64,000 nt of DNA. Origin: an uncultured Verrucomicrobiae bacterium. GTDB taxonomy: Bacteria > Verrucomicrobiota > Verrucomicrobiia > Limisphaerales > AAA164-E04. Position numbers and translations under genes: made by a program. Position 1 is the first letter of the stretch; each line of letters opens with the position of its first letter. Below are positions 55,227-64,000 of this stretch, piece after piece. Under the pieces are notes generated by a model. The model was given only the letters and a program-made list of their open reading frames with translations. It did not search any database and was not told the origin of the DNA. The stretch spans positions 1,814,876 to 1,878,875 of the forward strand of contig OX638380.1 in assembly GCA_951813855.1 (NCBI GenBank), written 5' to 3'.

Positions 55227-56360
55227 TCAACCGTCGTCGATCTCTTCGAGAGCGACCCAATTCCCCGACTTCGCCGACCGAACAATCGCATCGGTAAAGA
55301 TTTGAGTTCGCCATCCGTCTTCCAAATCGGGATGCCCCGCCGCCCGGTCGCCCTCCCGATAACGGTTCAAGGCCGGAAACACGTATTTCGCGAATCGATT
55401 CCCGAAACCTCGATCCGGCAGGCGAGCGATAACCGACGGTTCCCGGTCCGGCCTCGCCATCGTCAACTGTCCGTTCACGCGATCGACCGCCAACGAAGCC
55501 TCATCGCCGTGCAGTTCCATTTCCGGCGCCAACCCCTTGCGCAAAAAGCTGGTGTGGGAAAGCGTCAGAGTGCCGACGGCGCCGGACTCGAATTCCCAAT
55601 GGACGCCGGCGTAATCGGGAGTGCCTCCCCGGCTTGCCTCGACGTCTTCCAGCCGTCCCCGACGCCCCCAATCCAAGGCTTCGGTCAGATTGATCGCTCC
55701 GAGTTTCGCCTTGGCCGAAGTCAGGGTGTCCGCATGAGCCAACACTCGCGAAGCCCCCTCGCCGATCGTCCAACGCACCGTATCGTAAGCATGGGAACCG
55801 ACGTCGGCGATACTGCCGGCCGCCGAAAGACGCGGATCGTCCCGCCAGGTCAAGGGCATGTCGGCGGGACGGGGATTATACCAGCGATAGATCACCAACC
55901 GGATCGTTCCCAACTCGCCCCGCCTTACGAGTTCCCGGGCGCGAGCGAACACTTCCACGTACCGAGTCCAGTAAGGCACGTAATGAGCCAGTTGTGGTCG
56001 AGCTGAATAGGCGTTTTTGATCTCCCGCGCCTCGGCGGCGTCCATCCCGACCGGTTTTTCGCAGAACAAATGCTTTCCGGCTCGGGCACAGGCCATCGCC
56101 GCCTCGAAATGCAACGCGTCGGGCGTCGCGACGATCACCAAATCTATCTCGGGATGATCGACGACCCGACGCCAATCTCCGGTGGCCAATTCGGCTCCGT
56201 CCAAACGGGCCGCCGCTTCCAACGGTTCCCGGCGACGAGCGCATAACGCCGTAATCTCGGCCAGGCCCGACTCGCGAATTTCCCGTCGGTACGGCACGCC
56301 CACGTATCCGGTAGCGCCGATAACGCCGATGCGGAAGCTGCGGGGGCCGAAGTCTTGCAT
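55227..56360 (-). CDS. Gfo/Idh/MocA-family oxidoreductase
   Basis: A 377-residue NAD(P)-dependent oxidoreductase. The Rossmann domain begins IGVIGATGYVGVPYRREI (GxxGxxG), followed by VIVATPDALHFEAA and the HLFCEKPVGMDA motif with the catalytic EKP lysine. The C-terminal alpha/beta domain has AGSIADVGSHAYDTVRW, with the catalytic aspartate and histidine. Such enzymes oxidise or epimerise sugars and inositols. It is transcribed with the downstream PVC haem protein and divergently from the MFS operon. Confidence 0.93.
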   Translation of the reverse strand: MQDFGPRSFRIGVIGATGYVGVPYRREIRESGLAEITALCARRREPLEAAARLDGAELATGDWRRVVDHPEIDLVIVATPDALHFEAAMACARAGKHLFCEKPVGMDAAEAREIKNAYSARPQLAHYVPYWTRYVEVFARARELVRRGELGTIRLVIYRWYNPRPADMPLTWRDDPRLSAAGSIADVGSHAYDTVRWTIGEGASRVLAHADTLTSAKAKLGAINLTEALDWGRRGRLEDVEASRGGTPDYAGVHWEFESGAVGTLTLSHTSFLRKGLAPEMELHGDEASLAVDRVNGQLTMARPDREPSVIARLPDRGFGNRFAKYVFPALNRYREGDRAAGHPDLEDGWRTQIFTDAIVRSAKSGNWVALEEIDDG

Positions 56361-56460
56361 AGTGAACGACTCGAAACCCTACTTCCGTCCCTCAGATTTG
56401 CAAACTCGCAATTTGAGTCCGGCTCGGTCATGATGGCCCCGCGCTTCCTGCAATCTGGCC

Positions 56461-57807
56461 ATGACGAAGCAGTCTCAACTCTTCCCTCAGCGAGATTCCT
56501 TCCTTGTCCTGCTGACCGCCTGTGGCGCCTGGTTTTTCGGCGGCGTTCAATTGTCCGTGACCCTCTTGGGAACGCATTCGGCAGTCGTCGATTTACTGAA
56601 TCAATCTTCATGGTTTTGGTTCGACTTCGAAAAGTATTGGGAGCTGGCGCGGCGAAACGCCGAGACAGGCCTGACCGAACTGGAAACCGCCAGCTGGGTT
56701 TCAGTGAGCCAACTCGTAGATTTAGGGACGACCATGTCCTATGGCGCCTTTTGGATCAGCATGGGATTCGGCTTCGGCTTGGAACGGTTAGGCGTCCTGA
56801 TCGGACGAAGAAAAACGATGGTCTTGAGCGTCGTGGTCTTGTCCCTGTTCACGGCCTGGAGCGCGGTAGCGACCGCACTGTGGCAACTTCTATTCTTACG
56901 AGTTCTAACCGGTCTGGGTGTCGGCGTCATGGTGTTCACCGGCTTCAGACTGATCATTGAAACCCGGGACCCCGCCGCCAAACCCATCATGATTTGCCTG
57001 ATCGCCGCCGCCGGCTACTTGGGAGTATTCTCCCTGGGTGCTCTGGGTGCCGTCACCGAAATCACTCCCGGCAACTGGCGCTGGATCTTGGGGGTCGGAG
57101 CCTGTCCGTTCGTCTTGATCCCGTTAATTTGGCGCTGCGTTCCGGAACCGGCCCCTCGACCGGCTCCTCCTCAATCCACTACCGATATCAAAACGCTGAA
57201 CTTGCTATCGTGGAACGGCATCGTTTCGCCCTTGGGACGCAAGTTGATCTTCGGAATCGCCCTGACGGCCGTTCCCCTAATCGGTGCGGGCAACTGCGCC
57301 CTCTTGATGATCCCTTGGGCGGACCAAGCAGGCACGCCTTCCGGCGCCCCCTCGCTCAAAGCTCAGGTCGCCCTGGCCTGGGCGATCACGGGAGTTATCG
57401 GAATCTTCACGGCCGATCGGCTAGCGCACGGGGCGTGCCGCCGCACGATTTACTTCTTGAGCAGCCTCGGAGCCTTGGCGGCCGCGCAATACGCCTTCCG
57501 CTATTCCGAGCCCCTGCGCCACGACTTTTTATGGTGGGCGGCGCTATTGGGATTCTTCAACGGCGCCGCTTTCGGCTGGTTGTTCCGTTACCTGTCGAAA
57601 CTCATTCCACCCGAGTGGCATTCCTTCGGAATGGATTTGTGTTTCGTTATGGGTCTGTGGCAGGTCCCGTGCGTTTTCGTTTGGATGATCACTGACGCGT
57701 CCGTTTCCTTACCCGCCGGGCAAACGACCGGTTGGGTCTTCGCTCTGGGCATGATCATTGTGCTTTTCGCCCCCGGCATCAACCGCGAGAAGGCAACCGA
57801 GTCATGA
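56461..57807 (+). CDS. Major facilitator superfamily transporter, sugar-type
   Basis: A 448-residue transporter. The MFS signature loop between helices 2 and 3 is GFGLERLGVLIGRRKTMV, and the RVLTGLGVGVMVFTGFRLI helix is typical. Hydrophobic helices continue to the FALGMIIVLFAPGIN end. It lacks the periplasmic-binding components of ABC systems. Its stop overlaps the next gene (ATGA), so it is the first gene of a four-gene operon and likely imports the substrate of the downstream oxidoreductases and aldolase. The substrate is unknown. Confidence 0.85.
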   Translation: MTKQSQLFPQRDSFLVLLTACGAWFFGGVQLSVTLLGTHSAVVDLLNQSSWFWFDFEKYWELARRNAETGLTELETASWVSVSQLVDLGTTMSYGAFWISMGFGFGLERLGVLIGRRKTMVLSVVVLSLFTAWSAVATALWQLLFLRVLTGLGVGVMVFTGFRLIIETRDPAAKPIMICLIAAAGYLGVFSLGALGAVTEITPGNWRWILGVGACPFVLIPLIWRCVPEPAPRPAPPQSTTDIKTLNLLSWNGIVSPLGRKLIFGIALTAVPLIGAGNCALLMIPWADQAGTPSGAPSLKAQVALAWAITGVIGIFTADRLAHGACRRTIYFLSSLGALAAAQYAFRYSEPLRHDFLWWAALLGFFNGAAFGWLFRYLSKLIPPEWHSFGMDLCFVMGLWQVPCVFVWMITDASVSLPAGQTTGWVFALGMIIVLFAPGINREKATES

Positions 57808-58652
57808 AGGTGTTCATCGATACGAAGCCTGAAACGAGAGCCGCCTGCTTTCAATCCGGCCGCCGGGTAAAAAACCTGGAATGGGTCAGCGACCCAGGTA
57901 AGGCCGAGGGCATGATTACCGATCTCCCCGAACTGATCGTTCCCGGCAAGCGCACGCTCTACTTGGGAGGGATCGTCAATTTGTTTCCGCTAACCGATCC
58001 CAATAGCATCGTAAACTCGACAACCGTAAAAATCGTCTCGCCGTATCGCGCCGATCCGAGATTCCTGGCCGTACAGCATAGTCTGTTCACTCAAGAACTC
58101 GGAGCTCCCGCTCTGCTTCGCATCCACTTTTGGTGCCGCACTCCACCTCATACGGTACCACGGCTCAATTCGCTAGTCACCCAACTGGATGTGGTCTTCC
58201 GGTTGTTCGCTGGCACGCCGGAATCACTCTACACCGTCGGAAATCTTTTCGAGCCGACCCTGCAAACCCAGCTGAATTTTCCTGACGGAGGCGTGGCCTT
58301 GCTGGATTTCGCCTGGGATCTTCCTGAAGGCGACGCCTATTATTCCTTGAGCCTGATCGGCGATACCGGGGCGGCCTACGCCGACGACCAAAGGAACGTC
58401 AATTTACTTTTCGCCGGCAACGAGCCCCGAGCTAAACTGATCGATCCCTCGCACGAATGGCTCGATCGTTCGCTCGAAAACTTCGTTAATCCGACTCCTC
58501 CAGGCGAGCGATCGTTTCTCACCGTCAATAACGCCTTGGTGCTGTACCAATTTGCCGAAAAGGTCTTGGAATCTCACAACCGGCGGGCGCCGGTTTCGAT
58601 TTTCGGAACCGAGGATGACGACAGCAGCTCCGGCACTTCGACGAATCGATGA
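57804..58652 (+). CDS. Short Gfo/Idh/MocA-like protein lacking a clear Rossmann domain
   Basis: A 282-residue protein. The ATG at 57804 overlaps the MFS stop. It opens MKVFIDTKPETRAACFQSGRR with no GxGxxG loop and no EKP motif. The middle and C-terminal parts (IVSPYRADPRFLAVQHSLFTQ, LDVVFRLFAGTPESLYTV, YSLSLIGDTGAAYADDQ) follow the pattern of the Gfo C-terminal dimerisation/substrate domain. It may be a non-catalytic partner of the next gene, with which it overlaps by four bases. The family link is moderately confident; the role is inferred. Confidence 0.65.
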   Translation: MKVFIDTKPETRAACFQSGRRVKNLEWVSDPGKAEGMITDLPELIVPGKRTLYLGGIVNLFPLTDPNSIVNSTTVKIVSPYRADPRFLAVQHSLFTQELGAPALLRIHFWCRTPPHTVPRLNSLVTQLDVVFRLFAGTPESLYTVGNLFEPTLQTQLNFPDGGVALLDFAWDLPEGDAYYSLSLIGDTGAAYADDQRNVNLLFAGNEPRAKLIDPSHEWLDRSLENFVNPTPPGERSFLTVNNALVLYQFAEKVLESHNRRAPVSIFGTEDDDSSSGTSTNR

Positions 58653-59761
58653 TCCCTGCTCCCCATCGCACCGTAGCGCTCAGCGTCGTCAAGCACGACT
58701 ACCTGCCACTCGCTGTCGCCGCCCATCCCCAATTCGAATTGATCGGCGTCGCCGATCAGGCGGAATGCCCCCCTTGGGTCCATCAGCGGAACCAAACTTT
58801 CGCCGACCAGTTGGGCATCCCCTACCGCAAAGAAGTAACCGAAGCCTTGCGGGATTGGAACGCCAGCGTAGCCGTCGTCAGTTCCGAAGCCGAACGCCAT
58901 TGCGAATTAGGAAGATACGCCGCCCAGGCCGGATTGCACGTCATCCTGGACAAACCGCTGTCGAACCGACTTTCCGAATGCGATTCTCTGGTAGACGCCG
59001 TGCAACAGAGCGGCGTCCGTTCGCTCGTCTGGAACCGGAACTACCTGCCGGCGCTGCTCCAGGCGAAAAAAACGATCGACGACCTTGAACTCGGACGGCT
59101 GCTGGCCGTTCATTGCGATTTCTTCTTTTCGAAGGACGCCGGACCGCGCAAGGGATCGCGTCAACCCGGCGATCCGCCTATCAATTGGCTGGAACGGCAA
59201 CGGGAAGCTCACGCCGACGGTTCGGACGGCGGGGTCGGCGTCGAGCCGTTGGGCGAATTGCACATCGAAGGACTCTACCCCTTGGCCTATCTCAGGATGC
59301 TCACCGGCGCGCGAGTCCGCCAGGTCTTCGCGCAAACGGCGATCCGCTTTCACCAAGCCAACGAAGACAACCAGGTCGAAGACCTGGCCTCGGTGACCCT
59401 GGAACTTTCGAACGGCGTCAAGGGCTCCGTTTGCGTGGGCCGCATCGGAGCCGACAGCCATCCCGATATCGGCGAAATCAAACTGCATTTGATCGGCACC
59501 AGAGGCGCCTTGGCCGTCGCGGAAGCGCGGCCGGAAATCAGCGTTTACTACCACGGTCAACCGGCTGGAGAATTCAAGAACCGGCGCATCGGCAACCAAC
59601 ACGATTTCCTGCTGATGGACGAGTTCGCGCGAGCGATCGCCGAAGGCACGCCTACTTCGCTCGACGCGCTGGAAGCGCGAAACATTATGGCGACCGTGCA
59701 GGCCGCTCTGGAATCGAGCCGCAACCGCCAACTCACGAAAGTATCGAATCGAGACTTATGA
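58649..59761 (+). CDS. Gfo/Idh/MocA-family oxidoreductase (divergent)
   Basis: A 370-residue protein. The N-terminus TVALSVVKHDYLPLAVA lacks the usual GxGxxG, but LIGVADQAE, VAVVSSEAERHCELGRYA and HVILDKPLSNRL follow the Rossmann and lysine motif (EKP changed to DKP). The C-terminal domain contains GVGVEPLGELHIEGLYPLAYL and the VTLELSNGVKGSVCVGRIG strand. Overlaps of four bases with both neighbours imply tight co-translation. Substrate unknown; a sugar or sugar acid is likely from the transporter and aldolase. Confidence 0.82.
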   Translation: MIPAPHRTVALSVVKHDYLPLAVAAHPQFELIGVADQAECPPWVHQRNQTFADQLGIPYRKEVTEALRDWNASVAVVSSEAERHCELGRYAAQAGLHVILDKPLSNRLSECDSLVDAVQQSGVRSLVWNRNYLPALLQAKKTIDDLELGRLLAVHCDFFFSKDAGPRKGSRQPGDPPINWLERQREAHADGSDGGVGVEPLGELHIEGLYPLAYLRMLTGARVRQVFAQTAIRFHQANEDNQVEDLASVTLELSNGVKGSVCVGRIGADSHPDIGEIKLHLIGTRGALAVAEARPEISVYYHGQPAGEFKNRRIGNQHDFLLMDEFARAIAEGTPTSLDALEARNIMATVQAALESSRNRQLTKVSNRDL

Positions 59762-60573
59762 CCCCCAAGCGAATGCGGGCCGCCCTGAAAACCGGCGGCA
59801 CCCTGTTGGGAACCCTGATCACGTCCCCTTCCCCGTATTGGCCCAAAGTCATCGGCGGTTGCGGACTGGATTTCGTGTTCATCGACACCGAACACATCGC
59901 CCTCGACCGGGAACGGCTTTCCTGGATGTGCCGCACCTACGCCGCCCTGGGGCTGCCGCCGCTGGTCCGCATCCCCGACCGGAATCCCGATCGCGCGACG
60001 AAAGCCCTGGACGACGGCGCCGCGGGAGTGGTCGTCCCCTATACCGAAACTCCGGAAACCGCCGCCGCCATGCTCGGAGCGACCAAACGCCGGCCTCTCA
60101 AAGGCGGCCGATTAAGGGACCACTTGCAAGGCGCCCCGCTGGAATCGCCCCTGGAAACCTATCTGCGGCCCCAATCCGAAAACACCTTGCTCGTACTCAA
60201 TATCGAAAGCGCGCCGGCGATCGCCAATCTACCGGCCATCCTCGATAACGGGGAGATCGACGCGGTGTTGATCGGCCCTCACGATCTGACCGCCAGCCTC
60301 GGCATCCCGGAAAACTACCGGCACCCGAAATTCCTGGCCGCGGCCGAATCCATCTTTACCCAAGCCCGCGACCGGGGAGTCGGCGCCGGCATACACGCCT
60401 GGTTCTCGATCGAAGAACACGCTAAGTTCGTGGCTCTGGGAGCCAATCTGCTCATTCACAAAGCCGACGTTATCTTCTTTCAGGAAGGCCTCAAATCGGA
60501 ACTGTCCGCCCTGCGGCACCGTTTGGGAATCGGAGACGACCGGCCGGCGAAGGCCGCCGATATCGGCATCTGA
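59758..60573 (+). CDS. HpcH/HpaI-family class II aldolase
   Basis: A 271-residue protein with the start at the ATG at 59758 (MTPKRMRAALKTGG), which overlaps the preceding stop. Motifs: LDFVFIDTEHIALDRE, the arginine in PLVRIPDRNP, GAAGVVVPYTETPE with the metal-binding glutamate, VLNIESAPAIANLPAIL, and VLIGPHDLTASLGIP with the second metal-binding aspartate. These fit 2-keto-3-deoxy-sugar-acid aldolases of the HpcH/HpaI family. It probably cleaves the end product of the two preceding oxidoreductases into pyruvate and an aldehyde. Confidence 0.9.
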   Translation: MTPKRMRAALKTGGTLLGTLITSPSPYWPKVIGGCGLDFVFIDTEHIALDRERLSWMCRTYAALGLPPLVRIPDRNPDRATKALDDGAAGVVVPYTETPETAAAMLGATKRRPLKGGRLRDHLQGAPLESPLETYLRPQSENTLLVLNIESAPAIANLPAILDNGEIDAVLIGPHDLTASLGIPENYRHPKFLAAAESIFTQARDRGVGAGIHAWFSIEEHAKFVALGANLLIHKADVIFFQEGLKSELSALRHRLGIGDDRPAKAADIGI

Positions 60574-60597
60574 GACTTCCGGAGCGATTCCGAAGTC
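60574..60597. terminator. Hairpin between convergent genes
   Basis: GACTTCCGGA and TCCGAAGTC flank a GCGA tetraloop, giving nine base pairs with one C-C mismatch. It sits exactly between the aldolase stop and the pdxJ stop. No T tract follows on either strand, so termination is only suggested by position. Confidence 0.35.
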
Positions 60598-61336
60598 AAT
60601 CATCGAGCAAACACAACATTTCGTCGACCGCTCGGCGCATGCCCACGGTCACGGCCCGGCTGACGATGCTATGGCCGATATTCAGTTCCGTGAGATGGGG
60701 CACTTGCCGCAGCCGGAGGACATTCCGGTAATTGAGACCGTGACCGGCGTTCACTTTCATTCCCGCGCCATGCCCCTGCCGAGCGGCGTCGCTCAATCGC
60801 TCCAACGCCTCATCGGTAGCGTCCGATCGCCGGTCCCGTTTGAAGGCTTCAGCGAAGGCTCCGGTATGCAACTCAATCGCTTTGGCCCGGATTTCGGCCG
60901 AAGCGTCGATCTGATCCGGAACCGGATCGATAAAGAGGCTAACCTCGATGCCCAAGGCCTGAAGCCAGGAAACCGTCTCCGCCAACCTGGAACGCGCCTG
61001 CGCTACGTCCAGTCCGCCTTCGGTCGTCAATTCCTCGCGTTTCTCCGGTACGATGCAAACGGCCTCCGGCAATAACTCGCTAGCGACACTTACCATCTCG
61101 GAGACGTTGGCCATCTCCAGATTCAAGGGGATATCAAGGGCGCGCTTGAGGCGGCGCACGTCTTCGTCCTGGATATGCCGCCGGTCCTCCCGTAAATGGA
61201 CGGTGATGCTATGGCACCCCGCCGCTTCGCTGTCCCGAGCCGCCGCTACCGGATCCGGCTCTCCATCGGTTACTTCCCGATAACGTGCCTGACGTATGGT
61301 AGCGACATGATCGATATTAACGCCCAACTTCAGCAT
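60596..61336 (-). CDS. pdxJ: Pyridoxine 5'-phosphate synthase
   Basis: A 246-residue TIM-barrel enzyme of the DXP-dependent vitamin B6 pathway. Motifs are [37 protein letters not shown] (quoted in part), [16 protein letters not shown], and the [16 protein letters not shown] loop. It condenses 1-deoxyxylulose 5-phosphate with aminoacetone phosphate. Its start lies inside the last 20 bases of the upstream gene on the same strand, so the two are co-transcribed. Confidence 0.96.
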   Translation of the reverse strand: MLKLGVNIDHVATIRQARYREVTDGEPDPVAAARDSEAAGCHSITVHLREDRRHIQDEDVRRLKRALDIPLNLEMANVSEMVSVASELLPEAVCIVPEKREELTTEGGLDVAQARSRLAETVSWLQALGIEVSLFIDPVPDQIDASAEIRAKAIELHTGAFAEAFKRDRRSDATDEALERLSDAARQGHGAGMKVNAGHGLNYRNVLRLRQVPHLTELNIGHSIVSRAVTVGMRRAVDEMLCLLDD

Positions 61337-62969
61337 CGGATTCGGATGACCCCGGCAGTTCGATGAAAGATTGGTTGATATTCCAGACCGACAAGGATAC
61401 CCGATCGATCCAGGGAAAGGACCGGGCGTTCAACCAGCGGGCCAACAAGGTCAATTCGGTACCCGTCAAACCTATCGTGGAATTACGGACGATCTCTAAT
61501 CTTCCGGGATCGGGAGCGGTGATCCGGGTCACGGCGCTGCTCCCCAGCCGGGGAGCAACCGCGATCAGCCAGCGATAACTCGGCGCATCGGCCTTCAGTT
61601 GCGGCTTGCCGAACAAAAAAGAGACCATTTGCAATAGAGTGCGGGAAAGATCGACCCGGTTCTGAGTGATTTCCCAGTGATACCCTACCAGCCGATCGTC
61701 TCCGAGCAATTGCTGGTAGAGAGCTTCCGGCACCGGGCTAATCTTTTCGCCCAGAGGAAACAAGCCGATCGCTCGGAAATGACGATCCGTATAGGTTAAG
61801 CCGCGGATGACGGGTTGCGTCAACGGCGGTTGCAGCAACAAATGGGCTTCGTTGCGTTTGGCTCGCATCGCGATTCGAACGTTGCCCTCGGACATGTTTT
61901 CCGAACCGATGATCTCGGGCAAATCCTTGATCACATTAGTGATGCCGACTTCGTTGGGGGGAATCGGCCAAGCGTAATACAACGGAAAAATCGGGAAACT
62001 GCTCCGACCGAGATTGAAGGTGCGCGCCCAGGAAAAGAATTGCGGCGGAAACTTCCGCCGGGCCAACACCGCCAAGCCGGGCATTTTTTCCAGCTGCGGG
62101 CTCAGCCCGCGAAAACCGCTGAAACTGACGATGGGATCGTTGACGAGTTCGCGGGGAATGTCCCATTCGGGCAAAGGGAATCGAATCGGTTCTCCCAATG
62201 CTAAGGTCGCTTCGGTACGCATGCCCTTGGCTCGGGGAACGAACCGAACGGTATAATTCCCCAAGGAGGGAAGCGGAACGCCGGCCAACCACCGAGCCAA
62301 ACTATCGCAATGGCCCCAAAGTTTCAGCACGGCGCCCCCGGCCAATTCCGAAGGCGGTTTTCCTTGGACCAAACCGAGTTGCCAGCGAGGCACCCGAGTC
62401 AGACGGTCAGGCCCCGCGCCGAATAACAACCAATCGCCGGCTCGCGAAAACCGTACCAGGTAACCGGGCCATTCCCGATTCGCCGCGGTCCAGTCCGTGG
62501 CTTCGCCGACCGGGTTGCGGCGGGGCTGCTCCCAAGCGAGGGAAGCGAAGTAGTCGGTTAATCCCCGATCCCAGCGCTCGGCATCGGCCGACGATAATTT
62601 CACCGCCAAGCCGATAGCGTAGCGGCCGTCGCCGCTGGCGACTATTTCCCCGAAACTCTCGGCGTTCAACAACTCCCCCACCAGCGATCGAACAAGGGAA
62701 AAGCGGTGAGGATGCCGGGGCGCCTCGAACCCGAACAGCTGCCGTTCCGTCGCATCAGCGAGCCGCTCGGCGAACAACGCTCCGACATGGCGACTTTCCT
62801 CGAGTCGCCAGATCTCTTTTAAGGCGGCGTGTTCGCCGGACTCGACCGCACCGGAGCCCGCAAAATGCCACCCGAAAACGACCTCTCCGCCGGCGACGGA
62901 CGGTTCGCTCCGAACCGAACATTCGAACGCCACCGACCAGACTAAAACCATCAAAAACCAAAAGCGCAT
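61317..62969 (-). CDS. Secreted protein of unknown function
   Basis: A 550-residue protein I do not recognise. It has an N-terminal signal peptide ([19 protein letters not shown], cleavage near residue 20) and no internal membrane helices. Features that can be seen are repeated strand-turn segments such as [18 protein letters not shown] and [13 protein letters not shown], a [12 protein letters not shown] segment, and [18 protein letters not shown]. No cysteine or haem motif is present in the mature part. It overlaps pdxJ by 20 bases. A plausible reading is a periplasmic or outer-surface protein conserved in the same phylum, but there is no functional evidence. Confidence 0.7.
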   Translation of the reverse strand: MRFWFLMVLVWSVAFECSVRSEPSVAGGEVVFGWHFAGSGAVESGEHAALKEIWRLEESRHVGALFAERLADATERQLFGFEAPRHPHRFSLVRSLVGELLNAESFGEIVASGDGRYAIGLAVKLSSADAERWDRGLTDYFASLAWEQPRRNPVGEATDWTAANREWPGYLVRFSRAGDWLLFGAGPDRLTRVPRWQLGLVQGKPPSELAGGAVLKLWGHCDSLARWLAGVPLPSLGNYTVRFVPRAKGMRTEATLALGEPIRFPLPEWDIPRELVNDPIVSFSGFRGLSPQLEKMPGLAVLARRKFPPQFFSWARTFNLGRSSFPIFPLYYAWPIPPNEVGITNVIKDLPEIIGSENMSEGNVRIAMRAKRNEAHLLLQPPLTQPVIRGLTYTDRHFRAIGLFPLGEKISPVPEALYQQLLGDDRLVGYHWEITQNRVDLSRTLLQMVSFLFGKPQLKADAPSYRWLIAVAPRLGSSAVTRITAPDPGRLEIVRNSTIGLTGTELTLLARWLNARSFPWIDRVSLSVWNINQSFIELPGSSESDAEVGR

Positions 62970-64000
62970 GATTCGACGTACTCAGTTGATGCCAAAACCA
63001 ATCCTGATTGGCAATGCGTTTCCTCCGTAAGGCGATCGTGATTCGCCGATAATCCCTTCGAGCCCGGTCGATTAATCCGAGCTCTGCTTCCCCTTTCGAA
63101 TCCCGAAACGTTCCGGGAGCGTAAGAGGCAACCGGTCATCCGGGACGGCAGCAAACCGAAAGATACGAACGAAAGGGCTTTCTCCCAAGACAAACCGTCG
63201 GAAATACTCCGGTCGATCGGCTCATCGAACGGATAATCCCGTGAAACATGGTTTACGGGATCGGCCTTTCGCCGAAGCCCAACCGGCTTCGATTCCGAAT
63301 GGTTCGGCCTTCGTTAATTTGCCTCCCTCGTCTGTCCGAGCAAACAAACCCGTCGCCGCCGGCTGGCGAACAGAACCGCTAAAAAAAGCCCCGTTCTTTT
63401 CGGTCCGCCTCCGCTCCAAAGCGAAATCATTCCGATTCGGATCCCCTCGCCGGCCCCGGAACCCACCCGATTTCGAACTCCCGGAATCGCTCGCACCCAG
63501 CTTCGTAATCTCACCCGCCGTTACCGTCGTTGATCCGGGATCGAACAGCGTTCGATCAACGAAATCCACGATAAAAAACGGTGCGGACAATTTGATTAAC
63601 CCGAGTATAATTTTCGACGAATCGAATGCCGGAATCCGCGCTCGATTACCATTCGAAAACCGGCAATCGATCTAGCCGGTGTGTCCGGCCGGCTCCCTGG
63701 AGAGAGACTCGCTACTCGACGCCCCGGTCGCGACGTTGCAAGCGACCACGTTTATCCGGTTCGACGCACGCTCAATGCCAATTTTTTGCGACGCTCCCGG
63801 TTCATTAATCGAATCCAGCGATCTTAACCGTTAACGCGCCAAAGCGTGACGGTTCGCCGCGACCTCGGTTCACAACGGAAGCCCAACCGCATTATCACCA
63901 AATCATTCCGTTCGCGTTCTTAGCCGATAACGGAATCGAACGGTCCCGAGGATTGAGCCCCGGAATCGTTCGCACCTCGTTAAAAAAACTCGCAATCATC
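62970..64000. other. Terminal 1 kb without a supported gene
   Basis: Scattered stop codons in all frames and short open frames (for example 63241-63675 plus) without motifs. Composition is slightly lower in GC than the genes. No tRNA, repeat array or transposase fragment is recognised. It could contain the promoter of the next gene to the right. Confidence 0.45.

Noticed and set aside
63241..63675. A 144-codon plus-strand gene in the last kilobase
   Set aside because: Low-complexity composition, no ribosome-binding site or motif, and overlapping open frames of similar length on the other strand.
1..64000. A CRISPR array
   Set aside because: No regularly spaced short direct repeats and no cas genes were seen. 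The only direct repeats are transposon ends, target duplications, the two IS66 copies and the tandem GHKL genes.

Overview
The window looks like a chromosomal segment of a PVC-superphylum bacterium, most likely Verrucomicrobiota. This is an inference from three things: alternative complex III beside a 13-subunit complex I, a 1431-residue PVC-type 'membrane-bound dehydrogenase / haem-binding' protein, and an ECF sigma factor next to a Ser/Thr kinase with a sensor domain. The backbone is GC-rich with dense ATGA-overlapped operons. The middle of the window (about 25.7-50 kb) is broken up by transposons and is lower in GC.

Region 1 (1-12001, minus strand) carries the respiratory operon actABCDEF (alternative complex III), then a small membrane protein, a CcoN-like protein, CcoO and a monohaem cytochrome c, with the 5' part of ispF beyond. 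The CcoN-like protein aligns with cbb3 oxidase subunit I but has lost all six haem/copper histidines, so no terminal oxidase is encoded here.

Region 2 (12076-25703) starts with tRNA-Cys and then runs nuoBCDEFGHIJKLMN on the plus strand. A near-perfect CRP-type palindrome and a sigma70-like promoter precede nuoB. nuoA is absent. A tRNA-Gln lies antisense between nuoE and nuoF.

Region 3 (25978-35778) holds two tandem, nearly identical genes for MORC-like GHKL-ATPase / PD-(D/E)XK-nuclease fusions; the first is frameshifted. A nested transposon stack follows: an IS66 copy lies inside an IS630 copy, which lies inside an older IS66 copy. The outer IS66 end supplies the stop codon of a purine permease gene.

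Region 4 (35775-49374) holds the permease, a Ser/Thr kinase with a Cache-like sensor, its ECF sigma factor, and a groEL-groES-dnaK chaperone block. A candidate sigma54 promoter precedes dnaK. Beyond it are IS66 and IS21 fragments, and a complete ISAs1-type element whose transposase is fused to a DUF4338 (DruA-like) domain and which has clear inverted repeats and a 10-bp target duplication.

Region 5 (49963-62969) is a metabolic region: a beta-hydroxyacid dehydrogenase, the PVC haem protein, a Gfo/Idh/MocA oxidoreductase, a four-gene overlapping operon (MFS transporter, short Gfo-like protein, Gfo/Idh/MocA, HpcH/HpaI aldolase) probably for a sugar or sugar acid, then pdxJ and a secreted protein of unknown function. 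The last kilobase has no gene I can support.
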